DNA of 7,397 bases, from assembly GCA_031278535.1 (NCBI GenBank), contig JAITKH010000210.1, forward strand, positions 1 to 7,397, read 5' to 3'. The translations under genes were made by a program, and so were the position numbers. Below are positions 5,774 to 7,397 of this stretch, piece by piece (position 1 is the stretch's first letter; every line of letters begins with the position of its first letter). This DNA is from Planctomycetota bacterium. Its GTDB lineage: Bacteria; Planctomycetota; SZUA-567. The notes under the pieces are model-generated. The model was not told where the DNA came from. It ran no database searches and saw nothing but the letters and a program-made list of their open reading frames with translations.

Positions 5774-6614
5774 AAAGCTTGCGCGAAACATGCCTGGCGA
5801 CATGGCAGTTGAGATTGACCGCCACCGGCAGGCCGGCGATGTGGGTCGGCCAGGTCTCGATCCTGACGCCCAGGGCGGTGGTCCGGCCGCCGAATCCCTG
5901 GGGGCCGATGCCCAGGGCGTTCACCCGCTCCAAAAGTTCGCGTTCCATGTCGGCGTAGTACGGATCGGCATGCGGCCTGTCGAGGGGACGAAGCAGGGCT
6001 TTTTTCGCCAGGAGCGCGACCCGATCGAAAGTCCCGCCGATTCCCACCCCGACCACGACGGGCGGACAGGGATTTGGGCCGGCCAGCCGCACCGACTCGA
6101 TGACGAAATCCTTCACGCCGCCTTCCCCCGCGGAAGGGGGGAGCATGGCAAGGCGCCCCATGTTTTCCGAGCCGAAACCCTTGGGCGCGACGGTTAGCGC
6201 CAGGTGATCGCCTGGCGCTATCTCCACGTGGATGTGCGCGGGGGTGTTGTCGCCGGTGTTCCGGCGCCGCAGGGGATCGGCCACGACCGATTTGCGGAGA
6301 TATCCCTCGCCATAGCCTTGGCGCACGCCTTCGTTCACGGCCTCGTACAAGCCGCCTTCGACTATGCGGACATCCTGCCCGAGATCGATGAACACGCAGG
6401 CAAGGCCGGTGTCCTGGCAAATGGGCACGTTTTCCCGCCCGGCGATTTCAAAATTTTCGACCAGCTTTTCCAGCGCGTCCCTGGCGATCGGCCAGGGTTC
6501 GCAACGGCTGTCGATTCGCAAACACTCCGCCACATCGGCCGGCAGTTTCGTATTGGCCTCGATGCACATTTCCCGAACCGCCCGGGCGACCGCCTCAGCC
6601 GCGATTTCCCTCAT
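5772..6614 (-). CDS. class I fumarate hydratase, alpha (N-terminal) subunit
   Basis: This 280-residue protein is the iron-sulfur half of an anaerobic-type fumarase acting in the reductive or oxidative citric acid cycle in the cytoplasm. The three Cys expected to hold the [4Fe-4S] cluster are in place: Cys66 (PICQDTG), Cys183 (NPCPP) and Cys270 (NLNCH). Other family segments are RRNTGDNTPAHIHVE (117-131), APKGFGSENMGRLAMLPP (143-160), VGVGIGGTFDRVALLAKKAL (188-207), GIGPQGFGGRTTALGV (235-250) and TWPTHIAGLPVAVN (254-267). Length is normal. The start has AAGGGAG (6619-6625) four bases upstream, and the methyltransferase gene overlaps it by 20 bases. The beta subunit follows 13 bases after the stop. 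L(+)-tartrate dehydratase alpha is a paralogue that cannot be fully excluded, but the sequence reads as fumarase. Confidence 0.93.
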   Translation of the reverse strand: MREIAAEAVARAVREMCIEANTKLPADVAECLRIDSRCEPWPIARDALEKLVENFEIAGRENVPICQDTGLACVFIDLGQDVRIVEGGLYEAVNEGVRQGYGEGYLRKSVVADPLRRRNTGDNTPAHIHVEIAPGDHLALTVAPKGFGSENMGRLAMLPPSAGEGGVKDFVIESVRLAGPNPCPPVVVGVGIGGTFDRVALLAKKALLRPLDRPHADPYYADMERELLERVNALGIGPQGFGGRTTALGVRIETWPTHIAGLPVAVNLNCHVARHVSRKL

Positions 6615-7397
6615 GCCGCTCCCTTTTTTCCCCGGATTTTCCGCGCCGTCCGGCGGGATGGCCGCTCTTTTTCAATCCGCCCTTCCGCATGATGAACAGA
6701 TAATTGAAGCCGCGCAGGAAAAAGTTCCCCTCCTCGGCGGCCCGGCGATAGTTGCCCATTTCCAGAGTGCGATGATGTCTCGCCACCGCCACAATGTCGA
6801 CCGGCTCGAAACGCGCCCATAGAAGACCGAACACCTTGAACCCTATGGGAACGAATCCTTTGCCCTTGGCGAATGAATCGGAAATATACAGCGCTAGATA
6901 TCGTCCGGGCGCGAGTATCCGGAACATCTCGTCGATCGCCTTGCCCATGGCCTCGTAATATCCCTGGCCGGCGGCGTCGAACTTGCCGATGCAATCGGGA
7001 TTATCCGAATAGTCGATATGGGTGGAATAGGGAGGATCAACGAAAATGAATCCGGCCTTGCCGTCTTCCAATGGCAATTTCCTGGCGTCGGCCCGGAAGA
7101 TGTCGGGACGGACAGGAGCGATGTCGTAGCCAAGAACGCGGCGCCCCAATTCCCGGGCCACATCCAGGGTGGTGCCGCTTCCGGCCATGGGATCAATCAC
7201 CAGATCTCCCGGGGCGGAATAGCGCTGAAGCAGGTTCCATATGACTTGGCCGGGAGTGGCGCCGGCGAAGGCGTCATCCCCCCGCCGGGCGCCTCCGTAG
7301 TTCCGCGACGGGAAGTCCCATAACGTGGTCGGCTGCAGGCGCGCAGGAAGCCTGTCCGGACGGGAGGATCTCCGATTTTTATTTATTTGTTTTTTTT
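6595..7397 (-). CDS. DNA methyltransferase (N6-adenine or N4-cytosine class), 5' end cut by the window
   Basis: About 266 residues are visible and the frame is still open at the right edge, with no in-frame ATG, GTG or TTG before codon ATG 7200. That ATG lies inside the SAM-binding motif and so cannot be the true start. The order is a Lys/Asn/Arg-rich beginning, TTLWDFPSRNYGG, RYSAPGDLVIDPMAGSGTT (motif I, SAM binding), VDPPYSTHIDYSD (catalytic motif IV, DPPY at 7038-7027), then RILAPGRYLALYISDSF and RGFNYLFIMRKGG. Motif I precedes motif IV by about 45 residues, as in amino-methyltransferases of gamma-like order. No restriction endonuclease is seen beside it. It overlaps the fumarase alpha start by 20 bases, so the two genes share a transcript. 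The target site cannot be told. RNA methylation by this fold is a less likely alternative. Confidence 0.85.
   Translation of the reverse strand, partial: KKQINKNRRSSRPDRLPARLQPTTLWDFPSRNYGGARRGDDAFAGATPGQVIWNLLQRYSAPGDLVIDPMAGSGTTLDVARELGRRVLGYDIAPVRPDIFRADARKLPLEDGKAGFIFVDPPYSTHIDYSDNPDCIGKFDAAGQGYYEAMGKAIDEMFRILAPGRYLALYISDSFAKGKGFVPIGFKVFGLLWARFEPVDIVAVARHHRTLEMGNYRRAAEEGNFFLRGFNYLFIMRKGGLKKSGHPAGRRGKSGEKRERHEGNRG
7375..7397. other. A/T-rich low-complexity edge
   Basis: The last 23 bases are almost pure A/T (an A-rich run on the minus strand) in an otherwise G+C-rich region. In the methyltransferase frame they read as a Lys/Asn/Gln/Ile stretch without a stop. They may be the first codons of that gene or its leader just before a start outside the window. 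Confidence 0.5.

Overview
The window is high-GC bacterial DNA (roughly 60% G+C by eye) from what looks like an obligate anaerobe. It carries an oxygen-sensitive class I two-subunit fumarase and parts of a 2-oxoacid:ferredoxin oxidoreductase with its bacterial-type 2x[4Fe-4S] ferredoxin subunit. Such combinations are common in anaerobic Gram-negative lineages (for example Desulfobacterota or PVC-group anaerobes). The sequence alone does not fix the taxon.

Left part (1-3220, plus strand): the tail of a possible upstream gene and a strong intrinsic terminator are followed by a compact three-gene operon: an AMP-forming acyl-CoA synthetase, a small ferredoxin-like subunit (KorD/VorD type) and a VorB-type alpha subunit. 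Together they suggest interconversion of a carboxylic acid, its acyl-CoA and the corresponding 2-oxoacid. The TPP-binding beta and the gamma subunits expected after vorB are not in the window.

Middle (3229-4886): directly after vorB lies a chain of four IS630-type elements that share their TA target dinucleotides (CAC-TA-GTG junctions). In order these are a ~165 bp MITE-like element, an IS630 insertion sequence whose transposase is broken by several frameshifts, a second direct copy of the MITE, and a third, decayed copy in inverted orientation. G+C is visibly lower in the transposase part.

Right part (4900-7397): a small three-helix membrane protein with a PQ-loop/SemiSWEET-like motif (plus strand) converges on, and overlaps, a minus-strand operon. 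That operon reads, in transcription order, a DNA methyltransferase (5' end cut by the window edge), fumarase alpha and fumarase beta, with overlapping or coupled starts.

Most of the window is recognisable metabolism. The less ordinary parts are the TA-sharing element chain with a flipped hairpin loop, the vorB without its partners beside that chain, the terminator placed 28 nt before the synthetase start, and the Cys-rich fumarase beta tail that runs antisense into the membrane-protein gene. I saw no clear new defence or RNA system.
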